Shown one piece after another: positions 26,768-34,186 of a DNA stretch of 64,000 nt. Position numbers and translations under genes: made by a program. The notes under the pieces were generated by a model. The model worked only from the letters and a program-made list of their open reading frames with translations, ran no database searches and was not told the DNA's origin. Within the stretch, counting starts at the first letter, position 1; each line of letters starts with the position of its first letter. The stretch covers positions 4,030,001 through 4,094,000 of the forward strand of contig NZ_LT605205.1 of the NCBI RefSeq assembly GCF_900095135.1, given 5' to 3'. Source of the DNA: Proteiniphilum saccharofermentans. GTDB taxonomy: Bacteria; Bacteroidota; Bacteroidia; Bacteroidales; Dysgonomonadaceae.

Positions 26768-28603
26768 ATGAAAAGTATTATAAAGATTACACCGCTTATC
26801 TTCCTTACACCCTTGTCCTGCCAGCAAAAACAACCGCAGGAACAGGAACTACCGAATATCCTCTGGTTAACCTCGGAAGACAACAGCCCATTCCTGGGTT
26901 GTTACGGCGACACCCTTGCCACAACACCCCACCTCGACAAACTGGCCTCGCAAGGCTTCCTCTATACCCATGCCTATGCAAACGCGCCGGTCAGCGCACC
27001 TTCAAGGAATACGATCATCACAGGGGTATATGCCAACTCGGCCGGGAATGAGAATATGCGCAGTACCTACGCAAAAAGCGATGAGGTAAGGTTTTATCCC
27101 CAATTCTTAAGGGAACTGGGGTATTATTGTACCAACAATAAAAAGGAAGATTACAATATCCTCGGGAAACAGCTCTCCGGTATATGGGATGAGTCGTCCG
27201 ACCAGGCCCATTACAAGAACCGGAAACCGGGGCAACCCTTCTTTGCCATATTCAACACCACCCTCTCCCACGAACATGTGATACACGAGTCAATACCTGA
27301 CAGTGAACTAAGGCATGATCCAAGGAAGATGTCCCTGCCTCCCTACCACCCCCGTACTCCCGAAATGGAACATGACTGGGCACAATATTATGATTATATT
27401 GAGAGGATGGATGCCTGGATAGGTGAGCAACTCAAGGAACTGGAAGATAATGGACTGCTGGAAAATACAATCGTATTCTATTATGCAGACCACGGCGGTA
27501 TCCTGGGCAGGAGCAAGCGCTACATTTATGAGTCGGGGACACGGGTCCCACTTATCGTCCGCATTCCCGATAAATACAAGCATCTGTTTCCCAATAGTGA
27601 AAAGGGGACAAAAGTCGACAGGTTAATCAGCCTTGTAGACCTGGCTCCGACCCTGTTAAGCATTACAGGTATACCCAAACCGGCATATATGCAGGGGAAT
27701 GCTTTTCTTGGACCCGACACGACAGAAGACCCGGAGTACGTGTATATGTTCAGGGGCAGGATGGATGAAAGATACGACCTCTCCAGGGCTGTGCGCGACA
27801 GGAAATACAGGTACATTAGAAACTATATGCCCCACAGGATCTACGGCCAACATATAGACTATCTTTGGAAGGCACCTTCCCTTGCATCGTGGGAACAGGC
27901 GTACCTGAACGGGGAATGCAATGAGGTGCAAGGCAGGTTCTGGCAATATAAACCGGCGGAAGAGTTATACGACACAGAAAATGACCCCTGGGAAGTGGTA
28001 AACCTTGCGGGTAAGCCGGAATACGGGGAAGTCCTCGAACGTATGCGCAGGGCAAACAGGGAGTGGCTACTGGAAATCAGGGATGCAGGGTTTATCCCTG
28101 AAGCAGACCGGTCGACAAGGACAAAGAACCGCGCTATATATGACTATATGAGGGAAGAAAATATTCCTCTTGAAGAGATAGTCAATGCTGCGGAAATAGC
28201 AAGTGAGGGCAACCCGGAAAATCTGCCGCTGCTGGTCAAATTCCTGGAGAGTGACGACAGCGCTATTCGTTACTGGGGAGCCATGGGACTCCTGATCCTG
28301 GGTGAAAAGGCACGGCCGGCCGTTCCGGCTTTGGAAAAGGCATCCGCAGATGATTTCCCGAATGTGGCAACCGTCGCAGCGGAAGCCTTGTATTCCCTGG
28401 GGAGAAAGGAGTTGGCTGAACAGATACTCCTGGACAAACTGAAAAATGACGATCATACCTGTACATTTGCCTTGAACTCAGTTGATGTATTGGGTATTGA
28501 CAGCAAGGCTGTAAAGGACAAAGTCTCCGAGATCGCTGAAAAGTATAAACTACAGTACAACCTGAGCGCAGCCAAATGGTTACTGGAAAAGTGGGGAATA
28601 TAG
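26768..28603 (+). CDS. Ser-type sulfatase lipoprotein with HEAT-like C-terminus
   Basis: About 611 residues from the ATG at 26768; an in-frame TTG at 26762 precedes it. The signal peptide ends in a lipobox (FLTPLSC, Cys18). The sulfatase signature S-A-P-S-R (residues 76-80) has Ser rather than Cys as formylglycine precursor, so it needs an anaerobic radical-SAM maturase, none of which lies in the window. Metal-binding residues occur in LWLTSEDNSPF and YYADHGGILGRSKRYIYE. The C-terminal 130 residues form HEAT-like helices (SAIRYWGAMGLLILG). Next to the rhamnosidase gene, it points to a sulfated, rhamnose-containing glycan. Substrate position is unknown. Confidence 0.9.
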   Translation: MKSIIKITPLIFLTPLSCQQKQPQEQELPNILWLTSEDNSPFLGCYGDTLATTPHLDKLASQGFLYTHAYANAPVSAPSRNTIITGVYANSAGNENMRSTYAKSDEVRFYPQFLRELGYYCTNNKKEDYNILGKQLSGIWDESSDQAHYKNRKPGQPFFAIFNTTLSHEHVIHESIPDSELRHDPRKMSLPPYHPRTPEMEHDWAQYYDYIERMDAWIGEQLKELEDNGLLENTIVFYYADHGGILGRSKRYIYESGTRVPLIVRIPDKYKHLFPNSEKGTKVDRLISLVDLAPTLLSITGIPKPAYMQGNAFLGPDTTEDPEYVYMFRGRMDERYDLSRAVRDRKYRYIRNYMPHRIYGQHIDYLWKAPSLASWEQAYLNGECNEVQGRFWQYKPAEELYDTENDPWEVVNLAGKPEYGEVLERMRRANREWLLEIRDAGFIPEADRSTRTKNRAIYDYMREENIPLEEIVNAAEIASEGNPENLPLLVKFLESDDSAIRYWGAMGLLILGEKARPAVPALEKASADDFPNVATVAAEALYSLGRKELAEQILLDKLKNDDHTCTFALNSVDVLGIDSKAVKDKVSEIAEKYKLQYNLSAAKWLLEKWGI

Positions 28604-28644
28604 ATTAAAACAGAGGATTAAGAATAACTAAATAATAACGAACA

Positions 28645-29125
28645 ATGAATAAGCTTTTATTAAAAATCTCAATTGTAATCTGCTTGTTGGGAGTATTCCC
28701 TTTTTTTGCATGGAGCCAGCAATCGGTCTCAGTTACGAATTTCAAAAACAACCCTCTACCAAAAAATCCCACTTCGTTAAAAATACTGGGTATTGGTAAT
28801 AGTTTTACGGATGACGGAATGCAATACCTGCCCGATCTGTTGAAACACGCAGGCATAGATAATGTTATGCTGGGGAGATTGGTGCGTGGGGGGTGCTCCC
28901 TTGAACAACACCATAAGATTTATACATCCGGAGAAGCCGGTTATCCACGCTATGAGAAGTCATACCCCGGAAAGAATGCCTGGGAAAAGGTAAAGGAGCC
29001 ATGCGGATTTGTAGAAGCTGTTGCTGATAAAGCCTGGGATATTATCGTGATTCAACAGGTATCAGAGCTTGCAGGAGTGTACGAATCTTTCCAGCCCTAT
29101 CTGAATGAGTTGATAGATGCAATAA
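28645..29125 (+). pseudogene. SGNH/DUF4886-type protein truncated by IS1182
   Basis: The N-terminal 160 residues show a signal peptide (LLKISIVICLLGVFPFFAWSQ) and the start of an SGNH hydrolase-like fold (LKILGIGNSFTDDGMQYLPDLL), with the Ser in the GNSFT block. The IIVIQQVSELAG segment near 133 is the next strand. The native frame ends at 29125, where IS1182 begins, and the reading frame then picks up about 11 codons of IS sequence. The Asp/His end of the catalytic domain is missing. The lost 3' part would have lain at the island's original location. Confidence 0.85.
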
Positions 29126-31014
29126 TGAGTCCGCTCCGAAAAGTCGGAGTGATAATTTAGTTTAAAATTTTTTGTACAATAAATTTTATAAATCAGGTAA
29201 ATTTCACCTGAAAAGTTCTTTGAAATATTTGCGTATATAGCTATTATTCACTACCTTAGTAGGGCTTAAAACTGTATAATATGTTCAAAAAATCGGACGA
29301 AAACCCTCAATTGGGCATTTTTTCATCACCGACGGAGTACTTCAGAGACTCTAAGAAGAAAGAATACCTAAAAAATGACTCCTGGCATAACCGGTTCCGA
29401 AACCATGTTGTAATGCGTGTGGATGAGTCTATTTTCAGACCACTTTATTCTAATGGAACGGGGGCTCCTAATGCCTCTATCCGTATTTTGGTCGGTATGA
29501 TGATCCTCAAGGAAGGCCAGGGATGGAGCGACGCACAATTGTTTGAGAACTGCGCATACAATTTACTTGTTCGCAGTGCTCTGGGTCTGATGTCGTTAGA
29601 GGACGCTGAGCCTGTTTCATCCACTTACTACCTTTTCCGTCGCCATCTGGTTGACTATGCAAGGGAACACGGCGAAGACCTGTTCAAAAAGTGCCAGGGG
29701 CAAATCACCCGTGACCAGCTATTGGAGTTTGAGGTGAGCGGCAAGCAGGTGCGCATGGACAGTAAACTGGTCGGCAGCAATATCGCCTGGTACTCCCGTT
29801 ACGAGTTGATTCATGAAACCCTGCGTCTGTTTATCAATGAAAGGGAGGAACATATCTTCAATAAGAGCCTGTCCAAAGAGATGTTTTCCCTTATCGAAAG
29901 CATACAGGGTGAAACGGGCAACAAGGTGGTGTACCGCAGTACAAAGGCCGAGGTTGATGCCAGGTTCGTTGAACTGGGCAAACTGATGTACCGTTTTATA
30001 GGGCTCTTCAAGAAGCATGACTATGGTCATTACCAGACCCTTAAAGCGGTTTTCGAACAACAATACTCGGTTGGCAGGGACAAAACTGTCGTTCCTCTGG
30101 AAAAGGAGAAAGTCAGCGCCAAATCCATACAGTCACCCCATGACACCGACTGCCATTACCGTGACAAAGACGGCAACAAGGTCAAAGGGTATTCGGTGAA
30201 CGTCACCGAGACATGCGACCAACCGGGAGATGACAAAGATACGGCATTGAACCTGATAACCGATACCGAGGTAACGGTGGCATCGGCTCCGGACAACGGC
30301 TTCCTTGAACAAGCCCTGGATCGGACACAGGAAATAATATCCGACAAAATAGAGAAAGTATATGCCGACGGGGCTTACCACAGTGCTGATAATCAGGAGT
30401 ATTGCCAAAGCGATAAAAATGGCATCGAGCTGATACTCACAGGCATGCAAGGCCCCGCACCGAGATATGACATCCGTTTGGACGAACAGAATGAAATCAA
30501 TTTAATAGTAACCGACAACAAAACAGGAACAACAATACAGGCACAACGGGTAAAACTCCGCAAAGACAAAACACAGAGGAAATGGAGGATCAAGACTGAA
30601 GAAGGAAAATACCGCTACTTCGATGAGGATAACCTCAGGGCTGCCGCTCTGAGGAAGAAATTGGACGATATCCCGATAGATGAAAAAAATATCAGGAACA
30701 ATGTCGAAGCAAGCATTTTCCAGTTAGGATACCATTACCCGAATGACAAGAGCCGTTACAGGTCACTTGCCAAGCACAAACTATGGGCATACTCCCGCTC
30801 GTTGTGGATAAACTTCGTCAGGATAGTGAATTATATGACGCGAATAAGTCAAAGAGCGCTTTTTTGGCAAAAACTGCCACAATATATAATTAATTTATGT
30901 TTCAATATGTATATTATTGTAAACATACTTTCAATTAATAAAAACAATCACATTTGTCCGGTTAAACTTCATTTTTCAGCAATTTGAAAAAATGGGGTTT
31001 TCAGAGCAGACTCA
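29126..31014 (+). mobile_element. IS1182-family insertion sequence, copy 2, without target duplication
   Basis: The same 1,889-bp element as copy 1. The left flank is AATAA from the SGNH gene and the right flank is TAGG from the old fic leader, so the 4-bp duplication is absent. Its left junction is therefore the result of recombination or an independent insertion, not of the event that created the TAGG pair. Confidence 0.9.
29281..30987 (+). CDS. IS1182-family DDE transposase, copy 2
   Basis: A 568-residue intact transposase identical to copy 1 apart from Asn in place of Ser in the C-terminal IIVNILS segment. It shows the same acidic catalytic blocks (RMDSKLVGSN, VYADGAYHSA, NNVEASIF). Both copies can in principle produce active transposase. 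Confidence 0.92.
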   Translation: MFKKSDENPQLGIFSSPTEYFRDSKKKEYLKNDSWHNRFRNHVVMRVDESIFRPLYSNGTGAPNASIRILVGMMILKEGQGWSDAQLFENCAYNLLVRSALGLMSLEDAEPVSSTYYLFRRHLVDYAREHGEDLFKKCQGQITRDQLLEFEVSGKQVRMDSKLVGSNIAWYSRYELIHETLRLFINEREEHIFNKSLSKEMFSLIESIQGETGNKVVYRSTKAEVDARFVELGKLMYRFIGLFKKHDYGHYQTLKAVFEQQYSVGRDKTVVPLEKEKVSAKSIQSPHDTDCHYRDKDGNKVKGYSVNVTETCDQPGDDKDTALNLITDTEVTVASAPDNGFLEQALDRTQEIISDKIEKVYADGAYHSADNQEYCQSDKNGIELILTGMQGPAPRYDIRLDEQNEINLIVTDNKTGTTIQAQRVKLRKDKTQRKWRIKTEEGKYRYFDEDNLRAAALRKKLDDIPIDEKNIRNNVEASIFQLGYHYPNDKSRYRSLAKHKLWAYSRSLWINFVRIVNYMTRISQRALFWQKLPQYIINLCFNMYIIVNILSINKNNHICPVKLHFSAI

Positions 31015-31179
31015 TAGGTCATATTATTCATCATTTTTTGTTTATCTTATTCAAACTTTTTCCAATTTCATTCCCAAATACTTAGAGAATATCACTCCTT
31101 CCATCATAAATTTCAGACTATAATATCATATTTCATACTCATTATCATCTATTTATCAGGAACAAATATAAGGAAATAT
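31015..31179 (-). pseudogene. second copy of detached fic 5' end and leader
   Basis: The 165 bp between IS1182 and IS4 is repeated from 6150-6314, including the fic ATG codons and ending in AGGAAATAT (31171-31179). A host-gene fragment duplicated together with the two IS elements shows that the whole block was copied as one unit by recombination. Confidence 0.85.
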
Positions 31180-31290
31180 CACTATTAACCGACTAAATTC
31201 TAAATCCTTTAAATTCTATTTTTATTACGATGATACATAGTGTTTTGGAAAATGAAAATTCATTTTCCAAAAAGATACCCTCCCCATTCC

Positions 31291-31716
31291 TCAGAACAAT
31301 GATAGCTGTGCGGCCGATGGGCTTTTGTTCCGACTCTTCATCCGTTTGGGATATGCACGCCTGCCTTCGGTCACAACCCAAGTCAAATCCAAATGGCTTA
31401 TCAAATGCATTCGCAACAATGCGGCTATGGTTGAAAATGCCTTTTTGCTTTCAGATTTGGTTTGAATCACCTGCAAAAGCAAAAAGGCGATCAATGTACA
31501 CCAAACTTGTGTTTTTATACCGTTTTCCGTGTCGGAATAAAAATAGGTGAGTTGGAAGTTCTGTTTTAAACTTTTGAAGGTCGTCTCGATTAACCACCTG
31601 TTTTTATAAGCCAAGGCAACTTCCTCATCCGTTATTTCCCAATTATTGGTTATGAACTTGTATTTTCTGCCTTCCTCATCTTTATACCAGACTAAACGCA
31701 AGCATAAAGTTTTCAC
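31291..31716 (-). CDS. IS4-family transposase, C-terminal part (ORF B), copy 2
   Basis: Identical to 6426-6851. It carries the Glu of the YREK motif (YKNRWLIETTFKSLK) and needs a -1 frameshift from ORF A to make a full transposase. The GTG start overlaps the ORF A stop by four bases. Confidence 0.85.
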   Translation of the reverse strand: MKTLCLRLVWYKDEEGRKYKFITNNWEITDEEVALAYKNRWLIETTFKSLKQNFQLTYFYSDTENGIKTQVWCTLIAFLLLQVIQTKSESKKAFSTIAALLRMHLISHLDLTWVVTEGRRAYPKRMKSRNKSPSAAQLSLF

Positions 31717-32600
31717 CTGTTTGGATTTCTTCTTCTTTTTTTTCCCTCGACTTCGATTTCAACGGTTTCCTTATAGTTTATGTGGATATGCTCCGTTTTA
31801 AAAACGCCATATTCACCTTTCTCCAACTTCTTTTCAAACAGGACTTCCTGAACTTCATATTTTGCATTGTCTTTTAGCCGGCAAACGTAATTTACACCCG
31901 TTTGGGTCCATTTGGCATATTGCAGGTAATAGTTGTACGCCTTGTCAAAGACTATCATGCTGCCCGGAGCCAAATTCAGATATTGCAAAAAGTTCTTGTC
32001 ATGCATCTTTGCCTCGCTTATCTTCACAAATTGTGGCGTGTCGGCATGGATATCGGTCAGCATGTGGACTTTCAATCCGCCTTTCTTTTTCCCTTCGCCT
32101 TTAGGATTACGACCCACTCCTTTCATTATGTCCGAGAACAGGGTTATTGTACTTGAGTCAAATGCATAAAATTCTTCAAAACTAATGCCTTCTTTGCGGC
32201 GTTTCCTTTTGCGGCTGACCGACAAAAATGGAGAAAAATGGGCTATCAATGCGAAATAGAACAGTCGGAACAATTCTTCGTCCCTATCACGTAACGCGTC
32301 TCCGGCCGTACTTTTGGCAGGTGAACTTTCCATCCCAAGATAATTCAGCTTACCCGCCAAAGCCCGCATTCCATCACAAACCTCCCCCATCGAGTCACAA
32401 CGGGAAAATATGCCAAAGAGCATTACCATTAACTGCTCCCATGAAAAAAAGGTCTTATAATACCTGTCTGTTTTCATTCTTATCACCAACTCATCAAACT
32501 TCTCCTTGGGGATTATATTGATAATTTGTTTGAACACCGGCTGACCGACTAAATTCTTTTTGTTAACTTTGTCCATGTCGATTTTATTTTTTTGCGACAA
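31713..32600 (-). CDS. IS4-family transposase, N-terminal part (ORF A), copy 2
   Basis: Identical to 6848-7735. It holds the two Asp blocks (YAFDSSTITLFSD, SMIVFDKAYNYY) and ends just after the same eight-A run. The start at 32600 lies 80 bp inside the right inverted repeat. Confidence 0.85.
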   Translation of the reverse strand: MSQKNKIDMDKVNKKNLVGQPVFKQIINIIPKEKFDELVIRMKTDRYYKTFFSWEQLMVMLFGIFSRCDSMGEVCDGMRALAGKLNYLGMESSPAKSTAGDALRDRDEELFRLFYFALIAHFSPFLSVSRKRKRRKEGISFEEFYAFDSSTITLFSDIMKGVGRNPKGEGKKKGGLKVHMLTDIHADTPQFVKISEAKMHDKNFLQYLNLAPGSMIVFDKAYNYYLQYAKWTQTGVNYVCRLKDNAKYEVQEVLFEKKLEKGEYGVFKTEHIHINYKETVEIEVEGKKRRRNPNR

Positions 32601-32836
32601 TAAAAATACGACATTCGGGTGAAACCGGAAAACGGGAGTAGCCCGATTCTTCTTTAATTATTTTAGTCGGTCAGTAGTGAGGAAATATATTGAATAAAAA
32701 GATTCCTCTCTTCCAAAAATCAGAACTTATCGCACGCTGAATTCAGGGAAGCAACTCTTTCATTGAAAAGCAAACATACTATTTATTCTTCGATTTCAGT
32801 CGATAACGTTGTTTTTCTTGGTGTATGTTTGTTATA

Positions 32837-32874
32837 AAGAAAAAGCACCTACCGAAATAAATCGATAAGTGCTT
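32837..32874 (-). terminator. Rho-independent terminator of tRNA-Gly
   Basis: On the minus strand AAGCACTTA and TAGGTGCTT pair with one wobble, and a T-rich run (TTTTTCTTT) follows. It starts 12 bases after the tRNA 3' end. The rest of 32689-32836 shows nothing I can identify. It is probably the original DNA upstream of fic. Confidence 0.7.
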
Positions 32875-32885
32875 AATACTGAACG

Positions 32886-32958
32886 AGCGGCAAACGAGAC
32901 TCGAACTCGCGACCCCCAGCTTGGGAAGCTAATGCTCTACCGACTGAGCTATTGCCGC
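32886..32958 (-). tRNA. tRNA-Gly (anticodon CCC)
   Basis: A 73-base cloverleaf. The acceptor arms GCGGCAA and TTGCCGC pair, the D arm is GCTC...GAGC, the anticodon loop TTCCCAA gives CCC, and the T arm contains TTCGAGT. The discriminator is T (32886). CCA is not encoded. It reads GGG codons. Confidence 0.95.
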
Positions 32959-32968
32959 ATTACAGATG

Positions 32969-32976
32969 CAAAAATA
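32969..32976 (-). promoter_or_regulatory. -7 box of tRNA-Gly promoter
   Basis: TATTTTTG on the minus strand matches the Bacteroidota TAnnTTTG element, 10 bases upstream of the mature tRNA start. I see no strong -33 element. Confidence 0.55.
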
Positions 32977-33019
32977 ATCAATTTTCATATAATTCCTCTC
33001 GGAATAGGAAAAAATTATT

Positions 33020-33027
33020 TACCTTTG
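33020..33027 (+). promoter_or_regulatory. -7 box of tRNA-Pro promoter
   Basis: TACCTTTG matches TAnnTTTG, 14 bases ahead of the mature tRNA-Pro 5' end, a spacing that fits a short leader. Confidence 0.65.
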
Positions 33028-33041
33028 CACCCACAATTGAC

Positions 33042-33115
33042 CGGGATGTAGCACAGTTGGCTAGCGCGCCACGTTCGGGACGTGGAGGTCGGGTGTTCGA
33101 GTCACCTCATCCCGA
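33042..33115 (+). tRNA. tRNA-Pro (anticodon CGG)
   Basis: A 74-base cloverleaf. The acceptor arms CGGGATG and CATCCCG pair, the anticodon stem CCACG/CGTGG encloses TTCGGGA, giving CGG, and the T loop is TTCGAGT. The discriminator is A. The C1 at the 5' end is typical of bacterial tRNA-Pro. Confidence 0.95.
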
Positions 33116-33121
33116 CATTAA

Positions 33122-33147
33122 AAAGGCTGAATGTCAGCCTTTTTTTA
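33122..33147. terminator. bidirectional terminator between tRNA-Pro and the wHTH gene
   Basis: AAAGGCTGA and TCAGCCTTT form a 9-bp stem with a 3-base loop, followed by a T-run on the + strand and by TTTTT on the minus strand. The T-run reaches the stop codon of the converging wHTH gene. Confidence 0.85.
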
Positions 33148-33441
33148 TTCCTCTTTCGGCGGATTCAGGTAACTCTGCAAAGCTTGCACGTACAGTTGAA
33201 AAGCATGCATGCCTTTTTGCGTAATGCGGCAGACAGTACGTGTACGCTTACCGGCGAATCCCCGTTCCACATCAATATACCCTGCTTCGTTCAGTTTGTC
33301 GATCTGCACGCTGAGGTTACCGGCAGTAGCACCGGTCTTCTCGCGGAGATAAACGAAATCTGCCTCTTCCACCGAAATAAGGATGGACATCACAGCGAGA
33401 CGAAGTTCGGAATGTAATAAAGGATCGAGCGATGCAAACAT
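33145..33441 (-). CDS. winged-helix transcriptional regulator
   Basis: A 98-residue wHTH protein of the short HTH_34/ArsR-MarR-like type. It begins FASLDPLLHSELRLAVMSIL, followed by the recognition helix region EKTGATAGNLSVQIDKLNEAGYIDVER and a basic wing (FAGKRTRTVCRITQKG). It lies 2 bp downstream of a membrane-protein gene. Such pairs usually form a self-regulating operon. Two palindromes upstream of the operon are candidate binding sites. The ligand or signal is unknown. Confidence 0.85.
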   Translation of the reverse strand: MFASLDPLLHSELRLAVMSILISVEEADFVYLREKTGATAGNLSVQIDKLNEAGYIDVERGFAGKRTRTVCRITQKGMHAFQLYVQALQSYLNPPKEE

Positions 33442-33443
33442 AA

Positions 33444-34019
33444 CTATCCCCTTCCTTTTGCATAGAGAATATGACCGGGAATGACCATCATCACAAGAAA
33501 TAAGCCGGCAAAAACCAATATCTGATCTGTACCTTGCGTAAACAGGCAGGCAAGTGATAACACAATTCCCACAAACCCGGCAACCGCTATCGGGGTAAAG
33601 CGTATAACCAGCCCGGTGATTGCGGTACCACTCCCCATCAGCAGAATAACGATGAACAGTATCGGTAAATTCCAGAAAAACATAGCTGTTATCGATATCA
33701 TAAAACCGGTCACCCCTATCACTATCCAGACATACCCAACTACCCTGTCGATATAGGTTTTGACGCCTTTTTCATATTTCCTGATAAGAACGAACATCAT
33801 AGGACCGGCTATCACCGGGATCAGAAACCACAAATAATGTATCCGGTAATCCCCTGTTGTTGATAAAAAATACCATATCAGCAAAGACACCACAATCGTA
33901 GTATATCCCCAGACAAGAAATGGCATTCCGTTGCTTTTCTCCAATTTCCGTTGCGTGTTTTGAATCATTCGAGCGATAAGTTCTAAACTCTCTTTCTCAT
34001 TTAATTGTCTCTCTTCCAT
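33444..34019 (-). CDS. multi-spanning membrane protein, first gene of the wHTH operon
   Basis: A 191-residue protein. A soluble N-terminal stretch of about 30 residues (EKESLELIARMIQNTQRKLEKSN) is followed by about six hydrophobic helices, for example FLVWGYTTIVVSLLIWYFL and YLWFLIPVIAGPMMFVLI. I do not recognise an enzymatic motif. It is the Bacteroidota membrane protein commonly found with a small wHTH regulator, and a transport or sensing role is only a guess. The ATG at 34019 is the start and the upstream region carries the paired operators. Confidence 0.7.
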   Translation of the reverse strand: MEERQLNEKESLELIARMIQNTQRKLEKSNGMPFLVWGYTTIVVSLLIWYFLSTTGDYRIHYLWFLIPVIAGPMMFVLIRKYEKGVKTYIDRVVGYVWIVIGVTGFMISITAMFFWNLPILFIVILLMGSGTAITGLVIRFTPIAVAGFVGIVLSLACLFTQGTDQILVFAGLFLVMMVIPGHILYAKGRG

Positions 34020-34045
34020 TGTTTTTATTTTTAATATTCAAATCG

Positions 34046-34060
34046 GTTTATATTTTAAAC
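34046..34060. promoter_or_regulatory. palindromic operator candidate 1
   Basis: GTTTATATTTTAAAC, with inverted GTTTA and TAAAC arms, lies 27 bp ahead of the membrane-protein/wHTH operon. It shares its outer bases with site 2. The centres are 41 bp apart, close to four helical turns, so two dimers could bind the same face of the DNA. Confidence 0.6.
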
Positions 34061-34086
34061 TATAATCATACTACAAATATAAATCA

Positions 34087-34101
34087 GTTTATAATATAAA
34101 C
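34087..34101. promoter_or_regulatory. palindromic operator candidate 2
   Basis: GTTTATAATATAAAC is a perfect 15-base palindrome (seven paired bases around one central A). It lies between two divergent transcription units and just upstream of the TACATTTG promoter of the DUF3857 gene, so it could control both directions. Confidence 0.65.
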
Positions 34102-34120
34102 CAAATAAATCGTAAGAAAA

Positions 34121-34152
34121 TTGAATAAAATAATAAAAAACATCTACATTTG
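34121..34152 (+). promoter_or_regulatory. promoter of the DUF3857 gene
   Basis: TTG at 34121-34123 and TACATTTG at 34145-34152 are separated by 21 bp, close to the Bacteroidota -33/-7 spacing. It decides in favour of the ATG at 34187 over an in-frame TTG at 34121, which would overlap the promoter. Confidence 0.6.
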
Positions 34153-34186
34153 TGTCGTAACTTTTATCTCTTTGAAGATTTGCACT

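Larger units (their letters stand above)
31180..32679 (-). mobile_element. IS4-family insertion sequence, copy 2, with intact 9-bp duplication
   Basis: A 1,500-bp element with the same ends as copy 1. AGGAAATAT precedes it (31171-31179) and follows it (32680-32688), so this right junction is the original insertion site. Nine-bp duplications are usual for IS4-family elements. Confidence 0.92.
29126..32680. repeat. 3.55-kb compound IS block, right copy of the direct repeat
   Basis: Same order and orientation as 4261-7815. Deleting the 24,865 bp between corresponding points would leave one block with perfect target duplications on both IS elements. The right edge is followed by GGAAATAT, which completes AGGAAATAT, and then by the native chromosome with tRNA-Gly. 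Confidence 0.95.

Noticed and set aside
4261-32680. The island as a classical composite transposon moved by its flanking IS copies
   Set aside because: The outer ends of the structure belong to two different IS families, and the duplications pair within one block-length locus rather than around the whole unit. Recombination explains the data better.
32869-33051. 60-codon + strand frame across the tRNA-Gly gene
   Set aside because: It is the antisense of tRNA-Gly, a common spurious call (text such as RTRDPQLGKLMLYRLSY).
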